Below, in pieces: positions 26,589-34,678 of a stretch of 64,000 bases of DNA. A program made the translations under genes and the position numbers. The notes beneath the pieces are model-generated. The model saw only the letters and a program-made list of their open reading frames with translations. It was not told where the DNA came from and made no database searches. Source of the stretch: Rhizobiales bacterium Ga0077537 (GTDB lineage: Bacteria > Pseudomonadota > Alphaproteobacteria > Rhizobiales > Hyphomicrobiaceae); the NCBI GenBank assembly GCA_001464955.1, contig LNEM01000032.1, positions 1 to 64,000 of the forward strand. The letters are read 5' to 3'. Within the stretch, counting starts at the first letter, position 1. The number at the start of each line of letters is the position of its first letter.

Positions 26589-28100
26589 TCACCCGGCCGT
26601 CTTCATGATGAAGGGATTGCCGCCGCCTGGTCCGTTGTTGATCCACACGCTCTTCGACTGCAGATAGCCGTCGATCGCCTCGGCGCCGTTCTCGCGGCCG
26701 AGCCCCGAGGCCTTGTAGCCGCCGAACGGCATCGTGAAGCTGACCGCGCGGTAGGTGTTCACCCAAACCGTGCCAGCCTTGATCTTCTGCGCCATCGAAT
26801 GCGCCCGACGAACCGATTGCGTCCATACGCCCGAGCCGAGACCATAGGCAATGTCGTTGGCGATCCGTACGGCGTCGTCCTCGTCCTTGAACTTGATGAC
26901 CGAAAGGACGGGCCCGAACACCTCTTCCTGCGCGATGCGCATCTTGTTGTCGACCCCGGTGAAGATGGTCGGCTTCACGAAATACTTGCCGCCGCCGTCT
27001 TCTGCGGTAGCCGGCCCGCCGCCGAGCACACAGCGCGCGCCCTCGCTCTTGGCGATGTCGATGTAGCCGAGGATCTTCTGGTACTGCGGCGGCGTCGTCA
27101 CCGGACCGACCTGCGTTTCATAGAGCTGCGGATTGCCGAGCCGGGCCTGCTTGGCCATCGCGACGAGCTTCTCGACGAACTGGTCGTGGATCGTCTCCTG
27201 CACAAGGAGACGCGAGCCCGCGATGCAGGTCTGGCCCGTCGCCGCGAAGATCCCCGAGATCGCGCCCGATACGGCATCGTCGAGGATGCAGTCGTCGAAG
27301 ACGATGTTCGGAGACTTGCCGCCGAGCTCGAGCGAGACCTTCTTGAACGTGCGGGCGGCGAGTTCGTTGACGCGGGCGCCCGTCGCCGTCCCGCCGGTAA
27401 AGGCGACCTTGGCGACCTTCGGGTGCGTGACGAGCGGCTCGCCGACGACGGCGCCATAGCCCGTCACGACATTGACCACGCCCGGCGGGATGTCCGCTTC
27501 CTCGATGACGAGCTTCATGAACTCGAGCAGCGACGCGGACGTGTACTCCGACGGCTTGATCACGACCGTGCAGCCGGCGGCGAGGGCCGGCGCCAGCTTC
27601 CATCCCGTGAGCATCAGCGGCGAATTCCACGGCGTGATGAACGAGCACACGCCGACGGGTTCACGCAGGATGTAGTTGAAGTGGTCCGGCCGATCGACCG
27701 GCACGACGGACCCGCAGATCTTGTCCGCCATGCCGCCGTAGTAATAGAACCACTCGGGCAGATATTTCGTCTGCGCCGCCATCTCCGAGATCAGCTTGCC
27801 GTTGTCGCGCACCTCGATCTGCGCCAGATGCTCCGCGTGCTTCTCGATCAGCTGGGCGATGCGGCGCATGGCCTTGCCGCGCGCCGTTGCCGTCATTTTC
27901 GACCATGGCCCTGTTTCGAAGGCGCGCGAGGCGGCCTCCACGGCGAGGTCCGCATCGACCTTGTCGCACTCCGGAATGCGCGCCCAGGCTTCACCCGTAT
28001 AGGGGTCGCTGGTCTCGAACATCTTGCCGGACTGCGCGCCGGTCCATTTGCCGTCGATGTAGGTCTGGTACTCCACGAGCTTCGTCGGTCGATCCTGCAT
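26589..28100 (-). CDS. Aldehyde dehydrogenase (NAD(P)-dependent)
   Basis: 503 residues when started at 28100 (MQDRPTKLVEYQTYIDGKWT); the longer open frame covers the promoter region. Catalytic features: Glu in SLELGGKSPNIVFDD, nucleophilic Cys in FAATGQTCIAGSRLL, the NAD-binding Lys region VIKPSEYTSAS and the C-terminal GGYKASGLGRENGAEAID. It oxidises an aldehyde to an acid, which could feed the acyl-CoA ligase of the region. Substrate unknown; the betaine-aldehyde/aminoaldehyde-like group is plausible. A terminator follows, so it is probably monocistronic. Confidence 0.93.
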   Translation of the reverse strand: MQDRPTKLVEYQTYIDGKWTGAQSGKMFETSDPYTGEAWARIPECDKVDADLAVEAASRAFETGPWSKMTATARGKAMRRIAQLIEKHAEHLAQIEVRDNGKLISEMAAQTKYLPEWFYYYGGMADKICGSVVPVDRPDHFNYILREPVGVCSFITPWNSPLMLTGWKLAPALAAGCTVVIKPSEYTSASLLEFMKLVIEEADIPPGVVNVVTGYGAVVGEPLVTHPKVAKVAFTGGTATGARVNELAARTFKKVSLELGGKSPNIVFDDCILDDAVSGAISGIFAATGQTCIAGSRLLVQETIHDQFVEKLVAMAKQARLGNPQLYETQVGPVTTPPQYQKILGYIDIAKSEGARCVLGGGPATAEDGGGKYFVKPTIFTGVDNKMRIAQEEVFGPVLSVIKFKDEDDAVRIANDIAYGLGSGVWTQSVRRAHSMAQKIKAGTVWVNTYRAVSFTMPFGGYKASGLGRENGAEAIDGYLQSKSVWINNGPGGGNPFIMKTAG

Positions 28101-28165
28101 GGTCACGCGTCCTTCCCGATCGGGTTGATCCTCGCCCCATGATAGGAGCGGACTGTTGCGGCTGC

Positions 28166-28175
28166 GAGATATCTC
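28166..28175. promoter_or_regulatory. Candidate operator, site 1, between aldehyde dehydrogenase and modA
   Basis: Perfect palindrome GAGATATCTC followed by TTGG in the 233-bp divergent region. Together with the second site at 28303 it repeats the core AGATATCT plus TTGG. Possibly a binding site for a molybdate-responsive (ModE/MopA-like) or other regulator; not assigned. Confidence 0.4.
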
Positions 28176-28302
28176 TTGGAATATTTCATAGCAAGAGCCA
28201 TCAGCCAAGCGCACCGGTCGTCTGCCGCACGAAGGGAGCGCATTGGTCGATAGAAAAAACTTGCATCTTGCCATCGTCTCGGGTCCCGGACTACTTAGGG
28301 AC

Positions 28303-28318
28303 ATATCTCAAAAGATAT
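28303..28318. promoter_or_regulatory. Candidate operator, site 2, 16 bp upstream of the modA start
   Basis: Perfect inverted repeat ATATCT-CAAA-AGATAT followed by CTTGG. It ends 15 nt before the modA ATG (28334), where a repressor would block transcription or translation initiation. Inverted repeats with ATAT cores are typical of ModE-type Mo boxes, but this does not match the enterobacterial consensus well. Confidence 0.45.
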
Positions 28319-28333
28319 CTTGGGGTCTCACGA

Positions 28334-29119
28334 ATGCGCAGCTGGACAGCACTTTGGAGCAGGCGGACGCTCTTGATCGTCGGCATGGCTGCTGGCCTGC
28401 TTGCACCGGACGCGGCCCCGGCTGTCGCGACGGACGCCAAGCAGGTGAAGGTGGCTGTTGCGGCCAACTTCACCGAGCCCGCAAGGGTGATCGCCACGGC
28501 CTTCGAGAAGGCAACAGGCAACAGGCTCATCCTGAGTTTCGGTTCGACAGGACAGTTCTTTGCGCAGATCAAGCAGGCGGCGCCGTTCGAGGTCTTTCTC
28601 GCCGCCGACAAGGCGACGCCGACGAAGGCTGTCGAGGAAGGTTTGGCCGTCCCTGGGACGCAATTCACGTACGCGCTCGGCAAGCTGGTCCTCTACAGCA
28701 CGATGCCGGCACTCGCGACGGGCGAGAGCGCCCTGAAGTCGCCGAAGTTCGCAAAGATCGCGATCGCGAATCCGGCCACGGCGCCCTATGGTGCAGCTGC
28801 CTTGGAAGTGATGAAGGCGCTGGGCGTGCATGACGTGCTGGCTGGAAAGATCGTGCAGGGCCAGAATATCGGGCAGGCCTATCAGTTCGTCGCCTCAGGC
28901 AACGCCGAGATCGGCTTCGTCGCCCTGTCGCAGATCGCCGAGGTCGATGGAGGATCGCGGTGGGTGGTGCCGGGCAATCTGCACAAGCCGATCCTGCAGG
29001 ACGCGGTGCTGCTGAGGGTTGGTGAGGGCAATCCGGCCGCGCGCGCACTCCTCGACTACCTGAAGGGCAAGGATGCACAGGCTGTGATCGAGAAGTTCGG
29101 CTACGGAATCGGACAGTAG
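28334..29119 (+). CDS. modA: Molybdate ABC transporter periplasmic binding protein
   Basis: 261 residues started at 28334 ([20 protein letters not shown]), giving a signal peptide with cleavage near PAVATDAKQ. The mature protein starts with the ModA-typical [20 protein letters not shown] and [20 protein letters not shown] (oxyanion-binding Ser residues), then [12 protein letters not shown] and [15 protein letters not shown]. It binds molybdate/tungstate in the periplasm. First gene of modABC, 11 nt before modB. The long open frame upstream overlaps the divergent aldehyde dehydrogenase and is not real. Confidence 0.94.
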   Translation: MRSWTALWSRRTLLIVGMAAGLLAPDAAPAVATDAKQVKVAVAANFTEPARVIATAFEKATGNRLILSFGSTGQFFAQIKQAAPFEVFLAADKATPTKAVEEGLAVPGTQFTYALGKLVLYSTMPALATGESALKSPKFAKIAIANPATAPYGAAALEVMKALGVHDVLAGKIVQGQNIGQAYQFVASGNAEIGFVALSQIAEVDGGSRWVVPGNLHKPILQDAVLLRVGEGNPAARALLDYLKGKDAQAVIEKFGYGIGQ

Positions 29120-29130
29120 AAGGCGCCACG

Positions 29131-29814
29131 ATGCTCGATGCCGCGGAGCTCTGGCCGCCGATCCGTCTGACGCTCCAGCTCGCGAGCCTGTCGACGATCC
29201 TGTTGCTTCTCGTCGGAACGCCCGTCGCCTGGTGGCTGGCGCGCTCGAAGGCGCGCTGGAAGGAAGCAGTGGCAGCCGTCGTGGCCATGCCGCTCGTGCT
29301 GCCGCCGACTGTGCTCGGCTTCTATCTTCTGATTGCCCTTGGCCCGTCAGGAGCTGGCGGTCTGATCGCTCCGCTTTGGGGCGCGCGGACCCTCGCCTTC
29401 ACGTTCGAGGGCCTCGTCCTGGGCTCGGTCATCTATTCTTTGCCGTTCGTCGTCCAGCCGATCCGAAATGCCTTCGAAGCCATCGGCGATCGCCCGTTCG
29501 AGGTCGCGGCCACGCTCAGGGCCTCGCCGTGGGATACCTTCTGGACGGTGGCCGTGCCGCTAGCGCGGCCGGGTTTCATGACGGCCGCCGTGCTGGGCTT
29601 CGCGCACACCGTCGGCGAGTTCGGCGTCGTGCTGATGATCGGAGGCAACATTCCCGGGGAGACCAAGGTGCTCTCGGTGGCCATCTACGATTTCGTCGAG
29701 ACGCAGCGCTGGACGGAAGCTCACGTTCTCGCCGGCGGCATGGTGGCCTTCTCGTTCCTCGTCGTGCTGACGATGTTCGTCCTCGAAAAGCGCGTCGGAC
29801 GGAACCGCCGATGA
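29131..29814 (+). CDS. modB: Molybdate ABC transporter permease
   Basis: 227-residue permease of five to six membrane segments: [20 protein letters not shown], then [36 protein letters not shown], and the ModB EAA loop [21 protein letters not shown] late segment contains [15 protein letters not shown], the most conserved ModB signature. It starts 11 nt after modA, and its stop overlaps the modC ATG (ATGA). Confidence 0.95.
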   Translation: MLDAAELWPPIRLTLQLASLSTILLLLVGTPVAWWLARSKARWKEAVAAVVAMPLVLPPTVLGFYLLIALGPSGAGGLIAPLWGARTLAFTFEGLVLGSVIYSLPFVVQPIRNAFEAIGDRPFEVAATLRASPWDTFWTVAVPLARPGFMTAAVLGFAHTVGEFGVVLMIGGNIPGETKVLSVAIYDFVETQRWTEAHVLAGGMVAFSFLVVLTMFVLEKRVGRNRR

Positions 29815-30959
29815 CCGCGCAGCCGGGGATCGACATTACGCTGGCCGGCGAACTCGGGAGCTTCGGCCTCGATGTCGTGTTGAGCGTCCCGGCGCGCGGC
29901 GTCACCGCATTGTTCGGCCCGTCCGGCTGCGGCAAGACGACGGTCTTGCGCTGCATCGCGGGCCTGCAGCACATCCCCGGACGGATCGCCATTGCGGGCG
30001 ACGTCTGGCAGGACACATCGGCTGGCTACTTCCGCCCGCCACACTTGCGCCACGTCGGCTACGTCTTCCAGGAGGCGAGCCTCTTTCCGCATCTGAGCGT
30101 CCGCGACAATCTTCTCTACGGATCTCGCCGCGTGACGACGCCGGGCGCGTCCGGGATCGGTCTCCAGGATATCGTCGCGTTGCTTGGCATTGGCCACCTG
30201 CTCGACCGCGCGACGACGGCGCTTTCGGGTGGCGAGCGGCAGCGCGTCGCGGTCGGCAGAGCCCTGCTGGCCGAGCCCCGCATCCTGTTGATGGACGAGC
30301 CGCTGTCGGCGCTCGACCGCGCGACGAAGGACGACATTCTGCCGTACTTCGAACGGCTCCATGAGCAGCTGTCGCTGCCGATCGTCTATGTCAGTCACGA
30401 TCTCGCCGAGGTCGAGCGTCTCGCCGACACGCTCGTCATGGTGCGCGACGGCCGCGTGGTGGCATGTGGCCCGCTCCACGATCTCCAGACTGATCCGGCG
30501 TTGCCGCTTCTCGCGGGGCCTGATGCGACCGTCGTTCTGGCAGGGCATGTCGTCCAGATCGATGACACCTTTGCGCTGACCGAGCTGCAGGTCGGCGGTG
30601 GCCGGCTGATCGTCGCCGGCCGGCACGGCGCGCCGGGTGCACTGCGTCGCCTCCGGATCGCGGCCTCCGACGTCAGCCTGTCGCGGTCCCGGCCGACGGA
30701 TTCGACCATCCTGAATTGTCTGCCGGTGCGCATTCTATCGATCGACGGTGCTCCGGAGGCGCCACAGGCCAACGTCATTCTCGGACTCGGCCATGACGGC
30801 ACGGGTGACCGGATCGTCGCGCGCATAACGCGGAAGTCGCTCATCACCCTCGAACTCGTCGCAGGCGCCGACGTCTTCGCCCAGATCAAGGGTGTGGCGC
30901 TGCTGGCTGCGCGCGGGTCGGCGACCGGGCCGGCAAGCGGTCAGCCGCCGCGCGGATAG
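29811..30959 (+). CDS. modC: Molybdate ABC transporter ATP-binding protein
   Basis: 382 residues started at 29811 in the ATGA overlap with modB. Walker A is [14 protein letters not shown]-loop [13 protein letters not shown], signature [15 protein letters not shown], Walker [12 protein letters not shown] and H-loop YVSHDLAEV. The C-terminal 90 residues form a TOBE/Mop-like domain ([14 protein letters not shown] ... [15 protein letters not shown]) that binds molybdate in ModC proteins. The last 19 nt overlap tail-to-tail with the convergent XRE regulator gene. Confidence 0.95.
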   Translation: MTAQPGIDITLAGELGSFGLDVVLSVPARGVTALFGPSGCGKTTVLRCIAGLQHIPGRIAIAGDVWQDTSAGYFRPPHLRHVGYVFQEASLFPHLSVRDNLLYGSRRVTTPGASGIGLQDIVALLGIGHLLDRATTALSGGERQRVAVGRALLAEPRILLMDEPLSALDRATKDDILPYFERLHEQLSLPIVYVSHDLAEVERLADTLVMVRDGRVVACGPLHDLQTDPALPLLAGPDATVVLAGHVVQIDDTFALTELQVGGGRLIVAGRHGAPGALRRLRIAASDVSLSRSRPTDSTILNCLPVRILSIDGAPEAPQANVILGLGHDGTGDRIVARITRKSLITLELVAGADVFAQIKGVALLAARGSATGPASGQPPRG

Positions 30960-31603
30960 ATGATGATGGAGAGGTATTGCATCGGCGCTTCGATGAGCGT
31001 CTCCGGGCCGTGCCGCGCCGCCGCGTCGAAGAAGAGTGCATCACCCGGTTCGAGCAAATACAGCCGCTCGGCATGGCGATACTCGACTTTTCCCGACAGC
31101 ATGTAGATGAACTCCACACCCGAGTGGCGGAAGTTCGGGTAGGCGACGGCACCCTTGCGCAGCGTGATGAGATAGGGCTCGACCCGGACGTCGCCGGCAA
31201 GGCTGTGGCCGAGCAGGTCGTAGAGATGACCCGCCTTGGTGCCGCGCCGCTCGATGCGGACCCCCGTCCCACGCTTCACGAACGAGCAGTCGCGCTGCTC
31301 CTCGTCCTCCGCGAAGAGTTGGCTGATCGAGACGTTCAGCGTCTGGGCGAGCGCCTTGAGCGTCCCGAGCGAGGCCGAGATGGAGCCGGTCTCGATCTTC
31401 GAGAGCATGCCCGTCGAGATCCCGGTCGCGGAGGCGAGTTCGGCGAGCGTCAGTCCGAGGGACTTGCGGAGCGCGCGTACCGTGTCGCCGATGCCTTCCT
31501 CGAGCGACCGCGATGCCGCTTCGCTCGGCGCGAGCGAGCCGGTCTTGAGATCGGCGTCGTCAACGGTCTTCGTCGATACTTTGCGGGGCTTGCGAGGGGC
31601 CAT
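30941..31603 (-). CDS. XRE-family transcriptional regulator with C-terminal cupin domain
   Basis: 220 residues. The N-terminal 30 residues are basic and disordered. The HTH_XRE domain at about 38-95 reads VRALRKSLGLTLAELASATG then ISTGMLSKIETGSIS. The C-terminal cupin at about 140-215 contains FRHSGVEFIYMLSGKVEYRH and LLEPGDALFFDAAARHGPET. Such regulators often sense small amines or amino acids through the cupin and control the divergent operon, here glxBCD and the glutamine-synthetase-like gene. The 131-bp intergenic region contains an inverted repeat that could be its operator. Its 3' end overlaps modC by 19 nt. Confidence 0.92.
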   Translation of the reverse strand: MAPRKPRKVSTKTVDDADLKTGSLAPSEAASRSLEEGIGDTVRALRKSLGLTLAELASATGISTGMLSKIETGSISASLGTLKALAQTLNVSISQLFAEDEEQRDCSFVKRGTGVRIERRGTKAGHLYDLLGHSLAGDVRVEPYLITLRKGAVAYPNFRHSGVEFIYMLSGKVEYRHAERLYLLEPGDALFFDAAARHGPETLIEAPMQYLSIIIYPRGG

Positions 31604-31660
31604 GGTCGCTCCGGTCTGCGATGCGTCTCAGTGTTCGATCTGGATTTTCGTGTCAAGAAA

Positions 31661-31686
31661 CTATTGTTCGCACGGATTGACAGTAG
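31661..31686. promoter_or_regulatory. Candidate operator between the XRE/cupin regulator and glxB
   Basis: Inverted repeat CTATTGT-N12-ACAGTAG (6 of 7 positions symmetric) in the divergent intergenic region, also containing TTGACA (31677-31682), a possible -35 element for glxB. Position fits autoregulation and control of glxBCD. Confidence 0.4.
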
Positions 31687-31734
31687 CCTTCCGCGAATGC
31701 CAGTGTGGGCGGCATCGTCGGAGAGCGAGCGTCC

Positions 31735-32631
31735 ATGTGCGGCATCGTCGGCCTGTTCCTGAAAGATCCGAAACTCGAGCCCCGGCTCGGACGTTTGCTC
31801 GCAGACATGCTCGCCACCATGTGCGAGCGCGGACCGGACTCGGCCGGTTTTGCCGTTTACGGCAACGAGGCTGACGGTCGGGTCAAGCTGACGCTGCGGC
31901 TCCCTGCAGGCGCGTCGCCGGCACCTGTCCTCGATGCGATCGCCGAGGCATCGGGGCAGCCGGTCGAGTCTGCGGCCCGCGATACGCATTTGGTGGTGTC
32001 GGTGCCGGAAGTGCGGGAGACGGCCGTGCGCGCGATGCTCGCAACGATGCGCGACAGGGTTGCTATCGTGGGTGCCGGAAGGCGCATGGAGATCTTCAAG
32101 GAGGTCGGTCGGCCCGACGACGTCGCCGTCCGCTTCGGCCTCGCCGGGATGACCGGAACGCACGGTATCGGGCATACCCGCATGGCGACGGAATCCGCCG
32201 TGACCACCAATGGCGCGCATCCGTTCACGACCGGCCCCGATCAGTGCCTCGTGCACAACGGTTCGCTCTCCAATCATAACGCGCTGCGTCGGGAATTGAT
32301 CCGCAGCGGATTGAGGTTCGAGACCGAGAACGACAGCGAGGTCGCAGCCGGCTACCTGACGTCGAAGCTGCGCGAAGGCCGGACACTGCGGGAGGCCCTG
32401 AACGCCAGCCTCGATGATCTGGACGGTTTCTTTACGTTCGTCGTCGGCACCGACACGGGCTTCGCCGTGCTTCGCGATCCGATTGCCTGCAAGCCCGCCG
32501 TGATGGCCGAGACTGACGACTGGGTCGCGTTCGGGACCGAGTACCGCGCCCTCGTCGACCTGCCCGGTATCGACACCGCGCGCGTCTGGGAGCCGGAGCC
32601 GGCGACCGTCTACGTCTGGGAGCGCACCTGA
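31735..32631 (+). CDS. glxB: Class II glutamine amidotransferase, GlxB/MgsA type
   Basis: 298 residues started at 31735 so that Cys2 (MCGIVGLFLKDPK) becomes the N-terminal nucleophile, as in all Ntn-type glutaminases; the ATG 30 nt upstream would bury it. Further motifs: MLATMCERGPDSAGFAVYG and GIGHTRMATESAVTTNGAHP with HNGSLSNH. It supplies ammonia from glutamine to the FMN subunit GlxD, in a three-protein equivalent of the glutamate synthase large chain (also found as N-methylglutamate synthase subunit A). Stop and glxC start overlap as TGATG. Confidence 0.9.
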   Translation: MCGIVGLFLKDPKLEPRLGRLLADMLATMCERGPDSAGFAVYGNEADGRVKLTLRLPAGASPAPVLDAIAEASGQPVESAARDTHLVVSVPEVRETAVRAMLATMRDRVAIVGAGRRMEIFKEVGRPDDVAVRFGLAGMTGTHGIGHTRMATESAVTTNGAHPFTTGPDQCLVHNGSLSNHNALRRELIRSGLRFETENDSEVAAGYLTSKLREGRTLREALNASLDDLDGFFTFVVGTDTGFAVLRDPIACKPAVMAETDDWVAFGTEYRALVDLPGIDTARVWEPEPATVYVWERT

Positions 32632-33317
32632 TGCCGACGGTCGATCTCGCGACGGCGCCAGTCCGCGAACTGAACGCGGCGTTGCACAGCCTGCAGCCCA
32701 GCACCAACGAAACGGTCTGGCGGGTGCAGAACCCGCGTGGCCAGCATGCCATTGCTGTGGGTCTCGATGCTCCCGTCACGGTCGAGATCGACGGAAGCGT
32801 CGGCTACTACTGCGCCGGCATGAACAAGCAGGCGACGGTCGTCGTCAACGGCAGTGCCGGCCAGGGCTTGGCCGAGAACATGATGTCGGGCCGGGTCCAT
32901 GTGAAGGGTGATGCCTCGTCGGCGGCGGGAGCCACGGCCTGCGGCGGACTTCTCGTCATCGATGGCAATGCCTCGGCCCGATGCGGCATCTCGCTGCGTG
33001 GCCTCGATATCGTGGTCAAGGGCTCGGTCGGCCACATGACGGGCTTCATGGCCCAGGCCGGCAACATCGTCGTGCTTGGCGATGCCGGCGATGCGCTTGG
33101 CGACTCCATCTATGAGGCGCGCCTGTTCGTCCGCGGGACCGTCAAGAGTCTCGGCACCGATTGCATTGAGAAGGAGCTGCGCGAGGAGCACCGGATGCTG
33201 CTGCGGAGCCTCCTCGATGCAGCCGGCCTGCCGGACGTCGATGCCGCGGGCTTTCGTCGCTACGGCTCGGGCCGCAAGCTCTACAACTTCCATATCGACA
33301 ATATCGGAGCCTACTGA
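32631..33317 (+). CDS. glxC: GXGXG-domain subunit, GlxC/MgsB type
   Basis: 228-residue beta-helix protein related to the C-terminal GXGXG domain of glutamate synthase. Repeated glycine-rich turns are visible: VVVNGSAGQGLAENMMSGRV, VHVKGDASSAAGATACGGLL, VIDGNASARCGISLRGLDIV and VLGDAGDALGDSIYEARLFV. It bridges the amidotransferase and the FMN subunit. TGATG overlaps link it to glxB before and glxD after. Confidence 0.9.
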   Translation: MPTVDLATAPVRELNAALHSLQPSTNETVWRVQNPRGQHAIAVGLDAPVTVEIDGSVGYYCAGMNKQATVVVNGSAGQGLAENMMSGRVHVKGDASSAAGATACGGLLVIDGNASARCGISLRGLDIVVKGSVGHMTGFMAQAGNIVVLGDAGDALGDSIYEARLFVRGTVKSLGTDCIEKELREEHRMLLRSLLDAAGLPDVDAAGFRRYGSGRKLYNFHIDNIGAY

Positions 33318-34654
33318 TGAGCGGCGACGAGCGTTGGATTCACACGCCGCCGCGCGAGTCGGCGACCTTCGACAAGCACGCCATCGCCGAAATCCATCGG
33401 GCGGCTGCAACGGGCATCTACGACATCCGCGGATTCGGCGCCAAACGGAAGGTGCCGCATTTCGACGACCTCCTGTTTCTCGGCGCCTCCATCAGCCGCT
33501 ATCCCCTCGAGGGCTATCGTGAGAGTTGCGGCACCGAGGTGACGCTCGGCGCGCGCCACGCGAAGAAGCCGATCACTCTGCGCATTCCGATCACGATCGC
33601 CGGCATGAGCTTCGGCTCGCTGTCGGCGCCGGCCAAGGAGGCGCTCGGACGCGGTGCGTCGATCATGGGCACGTCGACGACGACGGGCGATGGCGGCATG
33701 ACCGAGGAGGAGCGCGCGGCGTCGAGCCTGCTGGTCTATCAGGTGCTGCCGTCGCGCTACGGCATGGACCCGGACCAGCTTCGCCGCGCCGACGCGATCG
33801 AGATCGTCGTCGGCCAGGGGGCCAAGCCAGGCGGCGGCGGTATGCTTCTCGGCCAGAAGATTTCGGAACGCGTCGCGCGGATGCGGACACTCCCCCCCGG
33901 CATCGACCAGCGCTCCGCATGCCGCCATCCAGACTGGACCGGGCCGGACGACCTCGAGATCAAGATCATCGAGCTGCGCGAGATCACCGACTGGCAGAAG
34001 CCGATCTACGTGAAGGTCGGTGCGGCGCGGCCTTATTATGATACGGCATTGGCGGTGAAATCGGGCGCGGATGTGGTGGTGCTCGATGGCATGCAGGGCG
34101 GTACGGCAGCCACGCAGGACGTCTTCATCGAGCACGTCGGCTTGCCGATATTGGCCGCGATCCGTCCGGCCGTTCAGGCGCTGCAGGATCTCGGCATGCA
34201 TCGCAAGGTGCAGCTGATCGTATCCGGCGGCGTGCGCAATGGCGCCGATGTCGCGAAGTGTCTCGCGCTCGGCGCTGACGCCGTGTCCATCGGCACCGCG
34301 GCGCTGATCGCCATCGGCGACAACGCTCCCCATCTCGAGGACGAATACCGCAAGCTCGGAACGACGGCCGGCTGCTATGACGACTGGCACGAGGGGCGCG
34401 ACCCGGCCGGCATCACGACGCAGGACCCTGAGCTGACCCGTCGCCTCGACCCGGTCGCGGCCGGCCGGCGATTGGCGAATTACCTCTCCGTCCTCACGCT
34501 CGAATGCCAAACCATCGCGCGCGCCTGTGGAAAAAGCCATGTCCACAATCTGGAGCCCGAGGATCTGGTCGCGTTGACCATCGAGAGCGCAGCCATGGCC
34601 CAGGTGCCGCTGGCGGGCACGAACTGGATACCGGGCAAGGGTGGCCCGTTCTGA
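33317..34654 (+). CDS. glxD: FMN-binding glutamate synthase family subunit, GlxD/MgsC type
   Basis: 445 residues forming the FMN-barrel synthase domain. Family motifs: PITIAGMSFGSLSAPAKEAL, then TSTTTGDGGMTEEERAAS, QGAKPGGGGMLLGQKI, VVLDGMQGGTAATQDVFIEH and LIVSGGVRNGADVAKCLALG. It would aminate 2-oxoglutarate with ammonia (or methylamine in the N-methylglutamate pathway) using GlxB as ammonia source. Start overlaps the glxC stop; the glutamine-synthetase-like gene follows 24 nt later. Confidence 0.9.
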   Translation: MSGDERWIHTPPRESATFDKHAIAEIHRAAATGIYDIRGFGAKRKVPHFDDLLFLGASISRYPLEGYRESCGTEVTLGARHAKKPITLRIPITIAGMSFGSLSAPAKEALGRGASIMGTSTTTGDGGMTEEERAASSLLVYQVLPSRYGMDPDQLRRADAIEIVVGQGAKPGGGGMLLGQKISERVARMRTLPPGIDQRSACRHPDWTGPDDLEIKIIELREITDWQKPIYVKVGAARPYYDTALAVKSGADVVVLDGMQGGTAATQDVFIEHVGLPILAAIRPAVQALQDLGMHRKVQLIVSGGVRNGADVAKCLALGADAVSIGTAALIAIGDNAPHLEDEYRKLGTTAGCYDDWHEGRDPAGITTQDPELTRRLDPVAAGRRLANYLSVLTLECQTIARACGKSHVHNLEPEDLVALTIESAAMAQVPLAGTNWIPGKGGPF

Positions 34655-34678
34655 GTTGAGCACCGGGAGGGGATCGTC

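Noticed and set aside
28101-28333. Molybdenum cofactor riboswitch upstream of modA
   Set aside because: Short palindromes fit protein operators; I see no extended multi-stem leader before the modA start.
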